The translations under genes and the position numbers were made by a program. Below are positions 24,081 to 34,960 of a stretch of DNA of 64,000 nucleotides, piece after piece. The stretch spans positions 682,001-746,000 of the forward strand of contig NC_088798.1 in assembly GCF_011386835.1 (NCBI RefSeq), given 5' to 3'. The DNA comes from Chrysemys picta bellii (Eukaryota > Chordata > Testudines > Emydidae). The notes beneath the pieces are model-generated. The model was not told where the DNA came from. It was given only the letters and a program-made list of their open reading frames with translations, and made no database searches. The stretch's first letter is position 1. The number at the start of each line of letters is the position of its first letter.

Positions 24081-24488
24081 GTGACCGGGACCCAGCATAT
24101 CTAAAAGAGCATAAAATTCTTGGATGAAGGCTGTGGTCAGCAACTCCGCTCCTCAAGCATAGTGGAACTTTTTGCCACAAAGAAAGCTCAGCAGGGTGGA
24201 TGACAGGTTTCTCATAGCTGCTCTTAGACTGTGCAGCAAACTTCCAGAGGCACTAAGGACCATCACAGATCTCTCCACCTTCTGCTCCCAGGGCCATGTG
24301 CACTTCTCAAACCTGCCTTCTCCACCATAAACACAGAACGGCATGTACATTTAAAAACAAAAATATCCCAAAACAGGACATTCCACTGCACGCAGGATTC
24401 TCCCCCTTGGGAAAGAGGATGAGAGAGAATGAGCTGCACCCAGCAGATGCTAGGCAAGCACTTAGGTGCTGAGATACTATAGTGAGGA

Positions 24489-24707
24489 AGAACAGGAGGA
24501 CTTGTGGCACCTTAGAGACTAACAAATTTATTAGAGCATAAGCTTTCGTGGACTATAGCCCACTTCTTCGGATGCATATAGAAGAAGTGGGCTATAGTCC
24601 ACGAAAGCTTATGCTCTAATAAATTTGTTAGTCTCTAAGGTGCCACAAGTCCTCCTGTTCTTCTTTTTGCGGATACAGACTAACACGGCTGCTACTCTGA
24701 AACCTTT
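24489..24707. mobile_element. Foldback PLE-derived element 4
   Basis: The left arm (24489-24578) and right arm (24580-24662) are near-perfect inverted copies, including GTGGGCTATAGTCCAC hairpins in both. The right side carries the tail GCGGATACAGACTAACACGG. A perfect 11-bp target duplication, TATAGTGAGGA, lies at 24478-24488 and 24708-24718. The minus-strand core in the left arm is CCGAAGA, stem, GAAA. Confidence 0.9.
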
Positions 24708-24718
24708 TATAGTGAGGA

Positions 24719-26811
24719 GAGCAGGATAGAAACCCATGCAGAACAGACGTGGCAATGCTGCATACGTCGCAAGTGGTGACTTGTAGATAGGAAAATGTGG
24801 GAGGGAAAAGAAAGTACAAGATCAAGGATGGCTTAAAAATTTCTAGTCTTGGGAGTTTGAGTCAGGAGGAGTCAGAGATAGATCTGATACTGAAAGAACA
24901 GCTAGTTCCCAGAGGGATGACTTCAGTCCTTGAAGCATTCAGTGCGGGGAAGCTGGATAGGTCAGGGAGATGAACAGTTAGGGGTTATCTGAACAGAAAG
25001 ACATACAAGGCTGAGTAAGATTTCCAGTTTGAGGAGGGCAAAGAATGGCGCCTTGCAGCTCTCCACGCAGAAGGGGCTGGGGAGATAGGGAATGAAGAAG
25101 TGTTCAGCTAGTCAGATTATTTCATTGGTTTAAAATGCTGAACCCTTCAGTTTTTGGGAGAGAGGTGTCCCCAAGCTGCTGAGATGAACAAAAATAAACA
25201 CCACTCACTCTGCCATATTTGCAGAGTGCCCATTGCTATGGTACATGGGAGCCGTCTCTCCCCTGCTTTAAGTGATACCTTTAAATGCTCTTTATTCCAA
25301 AATTCGATCAATGGCTGCCTCACATTTATTACTTGACCCTCCCTGATTTATTGGTCTTGTATGTTTAAATCTGTAGCTTAAATTTGTAACCTTTAAGGCT
25401 TGGAAATGTATGTTAAGTGGTTTCCATGCTGCTGTAAAACCACCCTGAGCATCCTGACAGGGAATATTTATAAACGACATTAATTATTATCTCCACCTTA
25501 GCTGCTGTTCTTATATTCACAGGACTGTACCATTCTGCTGGAATTGAGATGGGTGGTTGTTAAATTCAAACAAAACTGATATTCTGAATATCTGAGTCCC
25601 TTGATAGTTTTTCCATGTTAAACTTGTAACCCTCCCTCACAGTCCTGGCACTCGTACAGAACCATTTGTGGCCTCGCAGCTGATGACTCAACTGCTCACA
25701 AGGCAGTACCTGTTAGTCCTTCTAGCACAGGTGACTTCAGAAACAAGAAAACTATTCTACATAAACACTGATCTGAGTAAAATCTCCCAGTATCTCCCCA
25801 GATAGTACCCAAATGTCTTTCCTTGGCAAAACCATGTACTCCTCTTGTATCAAATACAATAAATCATGACAACCAGGGACTCATTTGAAGGCAGGAGCCC
25901 ACAGGAAGAGGTACATGTGCTGAAAGGACTCTAACCAATCATCAGCCTCTAAAATATCAAGCTATGAAATATGTATCTGCTAATGCCAGAGCATTTTTTT
26001 AAATGATCTGTCAAGGCGGCTTGTTCAGGCTTACCCATAAAGGCTGAATTAAATGCAAAACAACTCAACAGGGGATAGCCTCACCCTGCTCCCGTGCTCA
26101 GAAGTCTCCCCAGCTGAAATTCAGCCCTGTGCAGAGAGGCAGCGAAAGCCCCATGTCCTGCTCAGACTCATAGGCATTAAATAATACAGAGCCGTTGTGC
26201 TGGCCCTCTGCCCAGGGGAGACAATCACTCCCTGAGAATAATGGGAGTTCTACACACAGACCAGAGGGAGGACATCACCCTGTGCTGGTGTAACATTACG
26301 ACAGAGATGTTAATTGTACTAAGGTCAGGATAGGCGGCATTATGGTTTTCCACAGCAGCTGGGAGGGTACCTAGCCATGCTGTGCATCTGTATTAATTCT
26401 GGTCTTTGCAGAAAGCTGTCCACAGCCACATAAGTAGTTACAGTGGGGCATAATCCTTCTCCCAAGCCTGGGGCAGGGCATGCACAGCATCCATGATCTC
26501 AAGGCTGCTGTAGCATGCATGGCTAGCTCTGCCTCCTAGACATGAGTTTTGGCCTGGGGATCCAGACTTTCATGTATCCACTGGACAGGCCCTCCACTCT
26601 CCTCTGTGGACCCACTGCAGAGGATTGCTGTATCCAGATTCCCCTGCCTGGCTTCTCCATACACTGCCTCTCTTTGTAGAACAGAAACATGTAGATTATA
26701 CTGGGGGTGAGGGCGGGGCTCCTGTGACCATTCCAGGCCCAGGAAGAATTGACACAGCCCTTGCTGCATGCAGGAAGAGAGAATACTCACATACCGGAGG
26801 TCTGGGATTAA
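24719..26811. other. Unassigned interval
   Basis: Nothing could be assigned. Short frames are random, and no transposon end was recognised. Confidence 0.4.
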
Positions 26812-27115
26812 TAGATTCTAGGACTGGAAGGGACCTTGAGTGGTCATCGAGTCCAGTCTCCTGCCCTCATGGCAGGACCAAATACGGTCTAGACCATCCC
26901 GGATAGACATTTATCTAACCTACTCTTAAATATCTCCAGAGATGGAGATTCCACAACCTCCCTAGGCAGTTTATTCCAGTGTTTAACCACCCTGACAGTT
27001 AGGAACTTTTTCCTAATGTCCAACCTAGACCTCCCTTGCTGCAGTTTAAACCCATTGCTTCTTGTTCTATCCTTAGAGGCTAAGGTGAACAAGTTTTCTC
27101 CCTCCTCATGATTAG
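26812..27115 (-). mobile_element. CR1 LINE 3' end, minus strand
   Basis: The 3' end is near 26812 (GATTCTAGGACTGGAAGGGA on the plus strand). The minus-strand frame at 26889-27122 reads [39 protein letters not shown] and [19 protein letters not shown], the standard CR1 C-terminus. It is truncated at about 27115. Confidence 0.9.
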
Positions 27116-29934
27116 CTGCCACAAGAACAATACATTAATTTCTTCACTTTCTCAGGATTAGAAATCTAACTACAGCGTGGGTCTGCTCTGAAAAGGGACT
27201 TTGTCAAAATGGATCTCCCTGCTTATTGTGTCCCCACAACCTCAGGATCAAATTTACTCAGTTTACAAATAAATAAATTAATTAAAGAAATAAATGTGTG
27301 TGTTTTTAAGTAGCAGCCTTCCAAACTCATCTTGGGACCTGAAACTCTGTCTTGGATCTTTCCTGTTTGCTGGTCGTCCTCAGCAGGAAAGCTGCCGCAG
27401 GGCCACCCCACGCCTCAGTAACGCTTGTACAATCTTCTAATTATTATCTTCTTCAGTGGGTTGCACATGTGCAGTGAGGAAGAACTTGGCCCTGCAGTCA
27501 GAACGCGGCCCTGCAGTCAGAACTCGGGGGCATGAGAGAGGACAGAATTCATTCTGTAATGCTAAAAAGAATACGAAGTCTAAAAATCATTTTTCTGCTA
27601 CTAAAGTTGGCAGCTATCACTCTGATAGAGGCAGGGAGCAGAGCTGTTTGAATGAACCGCTGCTATTTTTACAGAATCATTTTTTGAGATCAGAATTACA
27701 TTTTAAGATCTTTTTCTTGCACTGGTATGCAGTATTTTGTATTACTGCATCTGCTACATGGGTCACAATTTGAAACTTTGAGGAGTATTTTTATTGCAGG
27801 AAGAAGGTGTTGAGAGTTCCCTCAGTATAAAAGTACCAAATCCTGTAACAAGGTCTATAGATTTGCTGTAAGACTAAGGTATGTCACTCCCTTTCCCTTC
27901 TAAATGCTTATCAGGAAAAGCACTTAATCAAAAATCCACACTTGTACATAGTAGATAGAATGTATGATAGCAGCATTCCTCATCCAGTACGTACAAGCCA
28001 AGTTTGAAGTTTTAAAACAACGTTGTCTCTAAGATATTTGAGCATAAAAGTCTCCACCATATTAAACTTTCCATACCTGCTTTTTAAATGTTTTTAAACA
28101 TGTTCTGGTAACAAAGAAACAGACAGAACAACAAGCCAAATTGGGCTAAAATTATAGTTGACAGAAAAGATACACTTTCTTAGCTCGAGACCAAGCAGGG
28201 GATCTTTCAGCCCTAAAGGTACATTTTATGGCAAAGTTAAAGTTAACCGGATACAGGAATTTGGGCAGAATATCAGGGAAAGCTTCTTGACAGTGAGATA
28301 TATTGACCTGTGGAAAAGACACCTTCCTTCCCCAAGGGAAGTATCAAAATCCCCATCACTGGCCCAGGCCAATGATTCTCCCGCAACAAAGCTTTGAGTT
28401 TGATTTAAGATCTCAGTCTCTTCTTCTCCAGATTGCAGTGGTCTGTCAGTTTGACTGCTATGGAGGTGAGCGGGGGCTGAGGGTGCTCAGCACCTCTCAG
28501 AAAGTGTTCAGCATGGAACCCTGGTGCCCATCAAACTGGAGAGGACCAATGTTGAAGGGCTCCAGGAGTAGTCCTGGCTAGTTCTCATTTGCTGGGCATA
28601 GAGGCCATGATAACAAAATCAGCAAGAACTTGGAGATCCTCAGAGACCTAAGAAGGGTGGGGAGGAACGGTGGAAAGACTCTTAACCCTAACAGGCAAGA
28701 TAATGAGATTGGAAAAAGCAAGCTTGCGAGTTTTTATAAGGAGACTATTACATTTCCCAGTCTGCAACTTTGGACCTGTGTGAATAAAGGAAGGTTCTCA
28801 ATTAAATATTATTTATAGTGGAATGGTGCCTTGAAGGTCCAGCTGAGATCTGGGCCGGGGGCCCCATGGTGCTAAGCACTGCACAGACACACAGTAAGAC
28901 ACAGTCCCTAAGACAAACACCACCAGAATCAGAGACCTCCTGGACTATGACCGGTGGGACTGGGTGGATCCCTGAGGTTCAATGTTTGAAGACTTAACAG
29001 TGGTTCAAGACTGCACTCAGAAACCTGGGAAACTGTTTACACTACCCTGGACACCCTAGATGGGCAATACTTTCCCACTTGCAAGCAGCAAGTCCAATAA
29101 TTTAAAACAAAGAGGGAAGGAGACAAGAGAAAACAATTAGGAAAACCAGCATTAAGTAACCCTCATCCACCCAGGATGTTTTAATAATAGTCCCAATCTC
29201 TGTCCTCCCCTGGGAGTGAGTGGCAGCTGCGTTCGAGCCACTTTCCTCCTCCCTAGCTGGGCTCCCCACTCACAGTTTGCTGTCCTGAGTTGGTGGAGTC
29301 CAAAGATTCTGCAAGGACAGCGCTGCCTGGTCTACTCCAGGGGCTCTACCACCTGCCCCAGCCCAGGTGATTTCAGCTTTAATTGCTGGACAAGGAGACC
29401 ACACCTGACTCCCTTAAGTAAGTTGCTGCTGCTGCTTCTCTCTTCAGCTTTAACCCAAACTTCCTCCGCTGTGTGCTGTCCATTGCCTCAAAACCACCTC
29501 TGCTCTTCCAAGAGAAACCATGGGTATCTAGGCCCCTTAACAGAGTCCTGACAAAGCAGAGGCACTCAGTGGGAAACAACACTCTCTTTTTCCTTCACTG
29601 TAGCCCAATCCAGGAGACTGTATCTAGCTGTGCCTGACTGAGTGACCACAGGTGCATTTGGGTAACTGTCTTCTGCCTTCAGCTTCCAACATGGTCAGTA
29701 GCATTTTGTTGCCCTCAAAACTTAATTGCACTTTAACCAAACTGCCCCAGTCAGTCCCCCCCCCAGCTCTCCCACAGATCCTGGCAGAGCTCCCTCCTCT
29801 ACGAAGCCCGTCCATCTGCAGCTTTTATACAGCTCTGGGCTGCACTTCTCCTCATTCACCAATAGGTGTCAATAGTGAGCTCCCTTCTTTCTGTGGCTTC
29901 AAGTCATAGGGCTTGCAGATTGAATGCAACTACA
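27116..29934. other. Mostly unassigned interval
   Basis: A weak CR1 fragment lies at 28160-28375 on the plus strand, with an ITDL-like 'tail' block reading GACAGTGAGATATATTGACC. A short old-LINE scrap lies at 28855-28920 (GCACTGCACAGACACACAGT). The remainder has no recognisable feature. Confidence 0.4.
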
Positions 29935-30786
29935 CGGGGATGGGCAAACTTCTTGGCCCAAGGGCCACATCTGGGAATAGAAATTGTATGGCGAGCCATG
30001 AATGCTCACAAAATTGGGGTTGGGGTGCGGGAGGAGGTGAGGGCTCTGGTTGGGGGTGTGAGCTCCAGGGTGGGGCCAGAGATGAGGAGTTCAGGGTGCA
30101 TAAGGGGGCGCTGGGGTTGTGGAGTGGGGTGCAGGGGGGGATGAGGGCTCCAGCTGGGGGTGCAGGCTCTGGGATGGGACTGAGGGGTTCAGAGGGCAGG
30201 AGAGGGATAGGGCTTGGCCAGGGGGTTGGGGTGTGGGAAGGGGTGCAGGCTCCGGCTGGGGGTGCGGGCACTGGGCATGAGTGGTTTGGGGTGCAGGAGG
30301 GTGCTCTGAGCTGGGATCGAGGGGTTTAGAGGGCAGGAGGTGGATCAGGGCTGGAGCAGGGGGTTGGGGCGCAGAGGGAGGCTCAGGGGTGCAGGCTCCA
30401 AGCGGCGCTTATCTCAAGTGGCTCCCAGAAGCAGTGGCATGTCCCTTCTCTGGCTCCTACGCGGAGGCATGGCCAGGCGGCTCTGCACACTGCCCTGTCC
30501 ACAGGCACCACCCCTGCAGCTCTCACTGGCTGCGGTTCCCGGCCAATGGAAGCTGCGGGGGTGGCACTTGGGGTGGGACAGCATGCAGAGCGGAGCCCCC
30601 TGGCTGTCCCTAGGCGTAGGAGCCAGAGGGAGGACATGCCGCTACTTCCGGGAGCCGGGTGGAGCGGCCCCCAACCCTGTTCCCCAGTTGGAGCACTGGA
30701 GTGGGGCAAGCCCCAGATCCCTCTCCCCAGTGAGAGCTTGAGGGCTGGATTAAAATGGCTGGTGGGCCGTAGTTTGCTTACCCCTG
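29935..30786. mobile_element. 852-bp hAT-type element with internal G-rich minisatellite
   Basis: The left end CGGGGATGGGCAAAC and the right end GTTTGCTTACCCCTG are degenerate inverted repeats of the CAGGGGTGGGCAAAC class. The interior at 30010-30420 is an irregular G-rich tandem array built on phrases such as GGGGTGCAGG and GAGGGCTC. A GC-rich block follows. No target duplication could be read, so the flanks have decayed or the ends are slightly off. It belongs to the same family as the element at 57909-58511. The 110-139-codon frames inside it are artefacts of the array. Confidence 0.7.
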
Positions 30787-31056
30787 ACCAAGCGTCACCC
30801 AATTAAATTGATAGGCAACGGGCAGAGACGACGTGTGTGTGAGGCATGCAGGGTCACGCCCCCACCCCCGATTTCTTGGGTCGTCTCTTGCCAGGACTAC
30901 CAGCAGCGAGGAGGCAGCGTCTCCTCCAGGCGGTGGCACTCACCTACTGGAGTTCCAGCTCTTCATGTTGCCTGCTTTGCAGACCACTGAGATGAGGCAG
31001 AGGCAATACGTGGGATGGTCGTGATCCCCCCCACCTCCGGCTATCCACAGTTACGT

Positions 31057-31316
31057 GTGGCCTCTGGAAGCAGGTTTAAAACAAACAAGAGGAAGTACTT
31101 CTTCACACAATGTGCAGTCAACCGGTGGAATTTGTTGTGAAGGCCAAAACAAAGCTTATGCTCAAATAAATGTGTTAGTCTCTAAGGTGCCACAAGTACT
31201 CCTGTTCTTTTTGTGGATACAGACTAACACGGCTGCTACTCTGAAAACAATAACAGGGTTCAAAAAAGAACTAGATAACTTTATGAAGGATAGGTCCATC
31301 AATCACTATTAATCAA
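31057..31316 (+). mobile_element. CR1-type LINE 3' end, split by a PLE insertion
   Basis: The plus-strand tail reads AGGAAGTACTTCTTCACACA, AATGTGCAGTCAACCGG, GAAGGCC, then after the insertion CAGGGTTCAAAAAAGAACTA and ATAGGTCCATCAATCAC. It is the plus-strand counterpart of 571-1400 and is interrupted at 31153-31253. Confidence 0.8.
31153..31253 (+). mobile_element. Solo PLE 3' module
   Basis: It starts at AGCTTATGCTC, directly after the GA of a GAAA core, and runs through the GTTAGTCTCTAAGGTGCC block and the tail GGCTGCTACTCTGAAA. The 7-bp duplication AAAACAA lies at 31146-31152 and 31254-31260. It is the only single-arm short copy in the window. Confidence 0.8.
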
Positions 31317-33383
31317 GATGGCCAGGGATGCAACCTCATGCTCACTTGCTGACCTGGGCCAGATTCGAGCCAGTTCCTCAAAGCCATCTCTTTGTTAAAA
31401 TAGTGAAATAATACATTAATATGTAAAAGCTGACTACTGAGCATGCACTAAAACTCTTCTGGTATTAATTTATTCATATTAGTGTTGTGATGGTTCCATG
31501 TTATGGATCAATGACAAAATGAATAGGATTTACATTGTAGATAACATGTAGATGAAGTGCACCACTTGCTAAAAAACAAATTAAAATAAATTCTGGGATT
31601 AACAGAAAATCACTCTCTTTCCCTTTCTCTTCCTGTGAAGTGTGGGGAAGAAGAACAAAGGCATTGCAAGAACTCTGCTATTCCCAGCTTGAATGAAGGA
31701 GGAGAAGCCTCATTTCCCAAGACAGAAGGCTCATTCTAATGGGGTAATTGCCTCCTTGGCTTCTCTGGACCATCCCCTGCTTCCACCCCACCCAAAGTGT
31801 CTCTTTGTAAGATATGCGCCATTCCAGCTTTGACGAAAAGGTAACATCCAGTTGCCACAATCTGTTTAATTCTCTGACTGCTGCTGTGACTGCTATTGCA
31901 AGGCATTCAAGAGATCTTGAGCTGTCATATACGTAGCATCCCCATGGTATACTGAGGAATCTCTGCCCTTCCCAGCTGAGATTGGGCAGAACCCACCCAA
32001 ATGTTACTTTTTCAGCAAAGATGGGGGTGATAAGAATCCAGGGAAGAGAGCAGTGATTGGGGATGAGTGAAGGAGTGGAATGATGTAACTGGTTGGGATG
32101 AGAGAGAAAAGAGGATAGAAAGAATAACTCTGCACTTCTGTATTGTTTGATGCAAGGATCTGGGAGTGCTTTACAAACATTAGGTAATGGAGCGTCACAA
32201 ACCCCCACAGAGGCAGGATTATGAGTCTCTTATAGATGAACAGTGCTTGTATTGGCCCAGCGTGGCTGTGTAGCGTAACAACACCTTTCCACTACACACC
32301 TGTCCCCCTGGTGCAGCTCTGTTCTTTCTCACGGGTTGTTGAGCTATGAAAGGTGGTCCAATCCCTGCTGAGGACCTCATTCAACCTTATCTGCTCTGCT
32401 CCGTAGATATCTCACTAACTCCAATCCCACTTCAATCCTCACCTGCCTCCGATTTTCCCCGTCCCCTGCCTATCCTACCCCTTAGCACCGGAGGAGCTTC
32501 AAAGCCACTTGCACTTACCAGCAAGCTATGTGGATGTACCCCTCAATCACGCTGGATAGAGGACATGGCACAGCTTGTAGCGATAAGACAGGAGTTCTGG
32601 AAGCTGGGGAGGACTGAGCTGGGATGGGGGCCAAGGAAGACTCTAAACTGGAGGGGAGCTGCAAGGGAGGAAAAAAGTGGGTTCTGATCTGGTGAGCCTG
32701 GCAAAGGAAGACGTGGGCTGACTTTAGTAGGGGAATGAGGACAGAAAGAGTTTGAATATAGGAAGAAGAGCAGTGACTGAAAGAACACAAGGAATAAATC
32801 CAACAGAGGGATGGAGGAACAAAAGAAAGAGAGAGACGGGAACTATGAAAACAAATCTATAAGGGATTTAAACGTGTACAGGAGAAAAAAGATGAGGAAG
32901 GTGAATATTGTTTATTTTATTGGATTTTTATTTTACAAATGGCAGGGGGAATGGTTTGGACGATCCCGGTTATTGCTCCTTTTTTTTGTCTCCAGCAGCT
33001 CCTTCATTTTGCTGCTTCTGCCTGTCTCCATCTGTCTCTTGTTTCTTCTTTTTGACTCCATCTCTTTCTCTCCAAAGGTGGCTCAGATATAGATCTTTAG
33101 TGAATGCCTGGCAAATCATGGCCCTAAGGCCATGCCTGCCCCAACAAGCATAAACTCATATAACACTATTAAGAGGTACCTGGATTCAAAACATGGTTGA
33201 AAATGCATAACGTTGCAATTTTTATTAATGATTTTTAACACCCCCAGGAATATGTGAGGTGCACTGGGTGCCAGCTTGATGCGATGTGTTCAGGAGGAGC
33301 ACCCCTCCCCCGCAGGCCCCTCACAAAAGAGGAATAGCAGGTTTGTCTGCTTCCTATCAGACATCACCTGTCTCCACTGCAGG
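31317..33383. other. Unassigned interval
   Basis: AT-rich to 31650, then mixed. No element was recognised. The longest frame, 176 codons on the minus strand (31678-32208), has no domain and no frame conservation that could be judged. Confidence 0.35.
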
Positions 33384-33411
33384 GGTGTGTGTGTGTGTGT
33401 GTATGTATGTG
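33384..33411 (+). repeat. (TG)n microsatellite
   Basis: About nine TG units, then a TATG-interrupted end. Confidence 0.9.
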
Positions 33412-33649
33412 TCCTACAGGTTATGAGCACCACCTGAAACAACTGTGGAGCACAGGGGGAGGGGAGAGCTGGAGGCAGTTTGTCTGTGGCTGCAGCTGAG
33501 ATTAGTGTGGGGGCTGCTCACACATCCCTGTGAACCCAAAGCACCAGAGCAAGCAACAGTTTCACTCTTCCCTGCCAGTGAGATCACTGCTACCCAGGGT
33601 AGGCTCCATGGGGCAGCACAGGCTGAAGGGGAGGAAGGAGGGTGGGGTG

Positions 33650-34270
33650 AGAAGCCAGGCTGGGGACACCTGTGGAAGGCAGGGAGAGGCTGAGCCCAGG
33701 CTCCCAGCCCAATGGGGGTGGGGTAAGGATGCTGTGGGGAGCAGGACGGGTGGGGGGCAGGTGCTGAGGGGAGGAGGGAACAGGGGCCTGGGCACTGAGG
33801 GGGGCCAAGGCAAGGAAGGGGTAGCAGGAAGCTGGGAGAGGGAAGCGGGAGGTTGAGTCCTGAGGTGAGGGGGCTAGGTGCTGAGGGGGCAGGGGTGAGG
33901 GGAGGGGATGTGGGGGACTAGGTGGGGGAGTGACTGGGGTGGGCGAGGAGGGAAGGGGGCAGCAGAAGTGGGGGGCTGGGCACGGAGGGAAGGGGGGCGG
34001 GGTGAGGGGGGTTGGGAGCGGGGGGCAGGTGGTGAGGGAAGGGGGGGTGGGGGGGCAGTGGGGTGAGGGGAGTTGGGAGCGGGGGGCAGGTGGTGAGGGA
34101 AGGGGGGGTGGGGGGGCAGTGGGGTGAGGGGAGTTGGGAGGGGGGGCAGTGGGGTGAGGGGGGGCTGGGCACGGAGGGAAGGAGGGGCAGGGGGGCAGGG
34201 TGAGGGGGTTGGGAGGGGGGCAGGGCACGGAGGGGAGGGGGAGGGGGAGCGGGACTAGCTGGGGGGGGGG
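33650..34270 (+). repeat. G-rich tract upstream of the CpG island
   Basis: The plus strand is strongly G-biased, with many runs of four to eight G. A near-exact 61-bp unit is present twice in tandem (34020-34080 and 34081-34141), with a partial third copy up to about 34165. The run density favours G-quadruplex formation on the plus strand. Long proline-rich minus-strand frames (to 471 codons) arise only from this composition. Confidence 0.75.
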
Positions 34271-34482
34271 GGGTGGCCGCTGGGGGGCCGCCTCGCGCAG
34301 CGCGGCTGTGGAGCGGCGCCTGGGCTCGGGCACGCGCGGCGCGCCCCGGAGGGAGGGAGCGGGCGGGCGGGCTGAGGGCGGCGCGCGGCGCGCGGGCACG
34401 GGCGGCGGAGCCGGAGCCGGAGCCGGAGCGGGCGGCAGTCGGTCGGTCGGTCGGTCGCGCAGCCGGAGCGGCGGGAGGCAGC

Positions 34483-34518
34483 ATGCGGGCGGGCGGCGAC
34501 CCCAGCTCCAGCCCCGCG
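34483..34518 (+). CDS. Candidate first coding exon of an unidentified host gene
   Basis: The twelve codons spell MRAGGDPSSSPA. The start has A at -3 but C at +4, so the context is moderate. The exon ends at a perfect-looking donor, GCG then GTGAGT at 34519-34524, leaving phase 0. The exon lies in the middle of the CpG island, which is why this start was chosen over the long frames (up to 265 codons) that run through the same GC-rich sequence in other frames. Those have no stops only because of composition. I do not recognise the gene from twelve residues. A 29-kb AT-rich stretch with transposons follows, consistent with a long first intron. A phase-0 candidate for the next exon is at 39451. 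Confidence 0.5.
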
Positions 34519-34700
34519 GTGAGTGGAGCCGCTCGGGCGCGCCCGGTCCCGACCCCTGGGGCTCGGCGCCCCCCCGAGCCGAGCCGAGCCGCCGCCTGTT
34601 GAGCCGGGTCCCGAGCCCCTTCCCCGGGCAGCCCCGGGCAGCCCGACCTGCCGCGGTGGCCTGGAGCCCGCGGGTGGGTGGGACCTGTGCCCGGCCCCCC

Positions 34701-34843
34701 ACCGCCCCGGGCTCGGTCCGGGCTCGCCCCCTTCCCCCCACCGCCCCGGGCTCGGTCCGGGCTCGGCCCCTGCCCCCCACCGCCCCGGGCTCGGTCCGGG
34801 CTCGCCCCCTGCCCCCCACCGCCCCGGGCTCGGTCCGGGCTCG
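34701..34843 (+). repeat. 39-bp GC-rich tandem repeat, about 3.7 copies
   Basis: Units start at 34701, 34740, 34779 and 34818. Each begins ACCGCCCCGGGCTCGGTCCG. The 26-bp core is identical in all copies, and a 13-bp C-rich linker varies slightly. It lies about 180 bp after the splice donor, in the presumed intron. A period divisible by three leaves several frames open. Confidence 0.92.
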
Positions 34844-34960
34844 CGGCGGGGGCTGCAGCCCGGTTCTGGGCAGGGCTCGGACCCGGGGCTCGGGGCCCGC
34901 GGAGGAGCCGGGCTGCAGGGGCCGGGCCCGCTCCCCATGGCGGGGGGCCACAGCACCTGG

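Larger units (their letters stand above)
34250..34960 (+). promoter_or_regulatory. CpG-island promoter and first-exon region
   Basis: An abrupt change to GC-rich sequence dense in CpG, in contrast with the AT-rich DNA after 35050. It contains a GGGCGGGCGG Sp1-type cluster at 34361-34370, CGGAGC repeats near 34405-34430 and four GTCG units near 34438-34456. No TATA box is visible. The start codon at 34483 and splice donor at 34519 support transcription on the plus strand. The transcription start cannot be fixed by eye. It is probably between 34300 and 34470. Confidence 0.75.
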
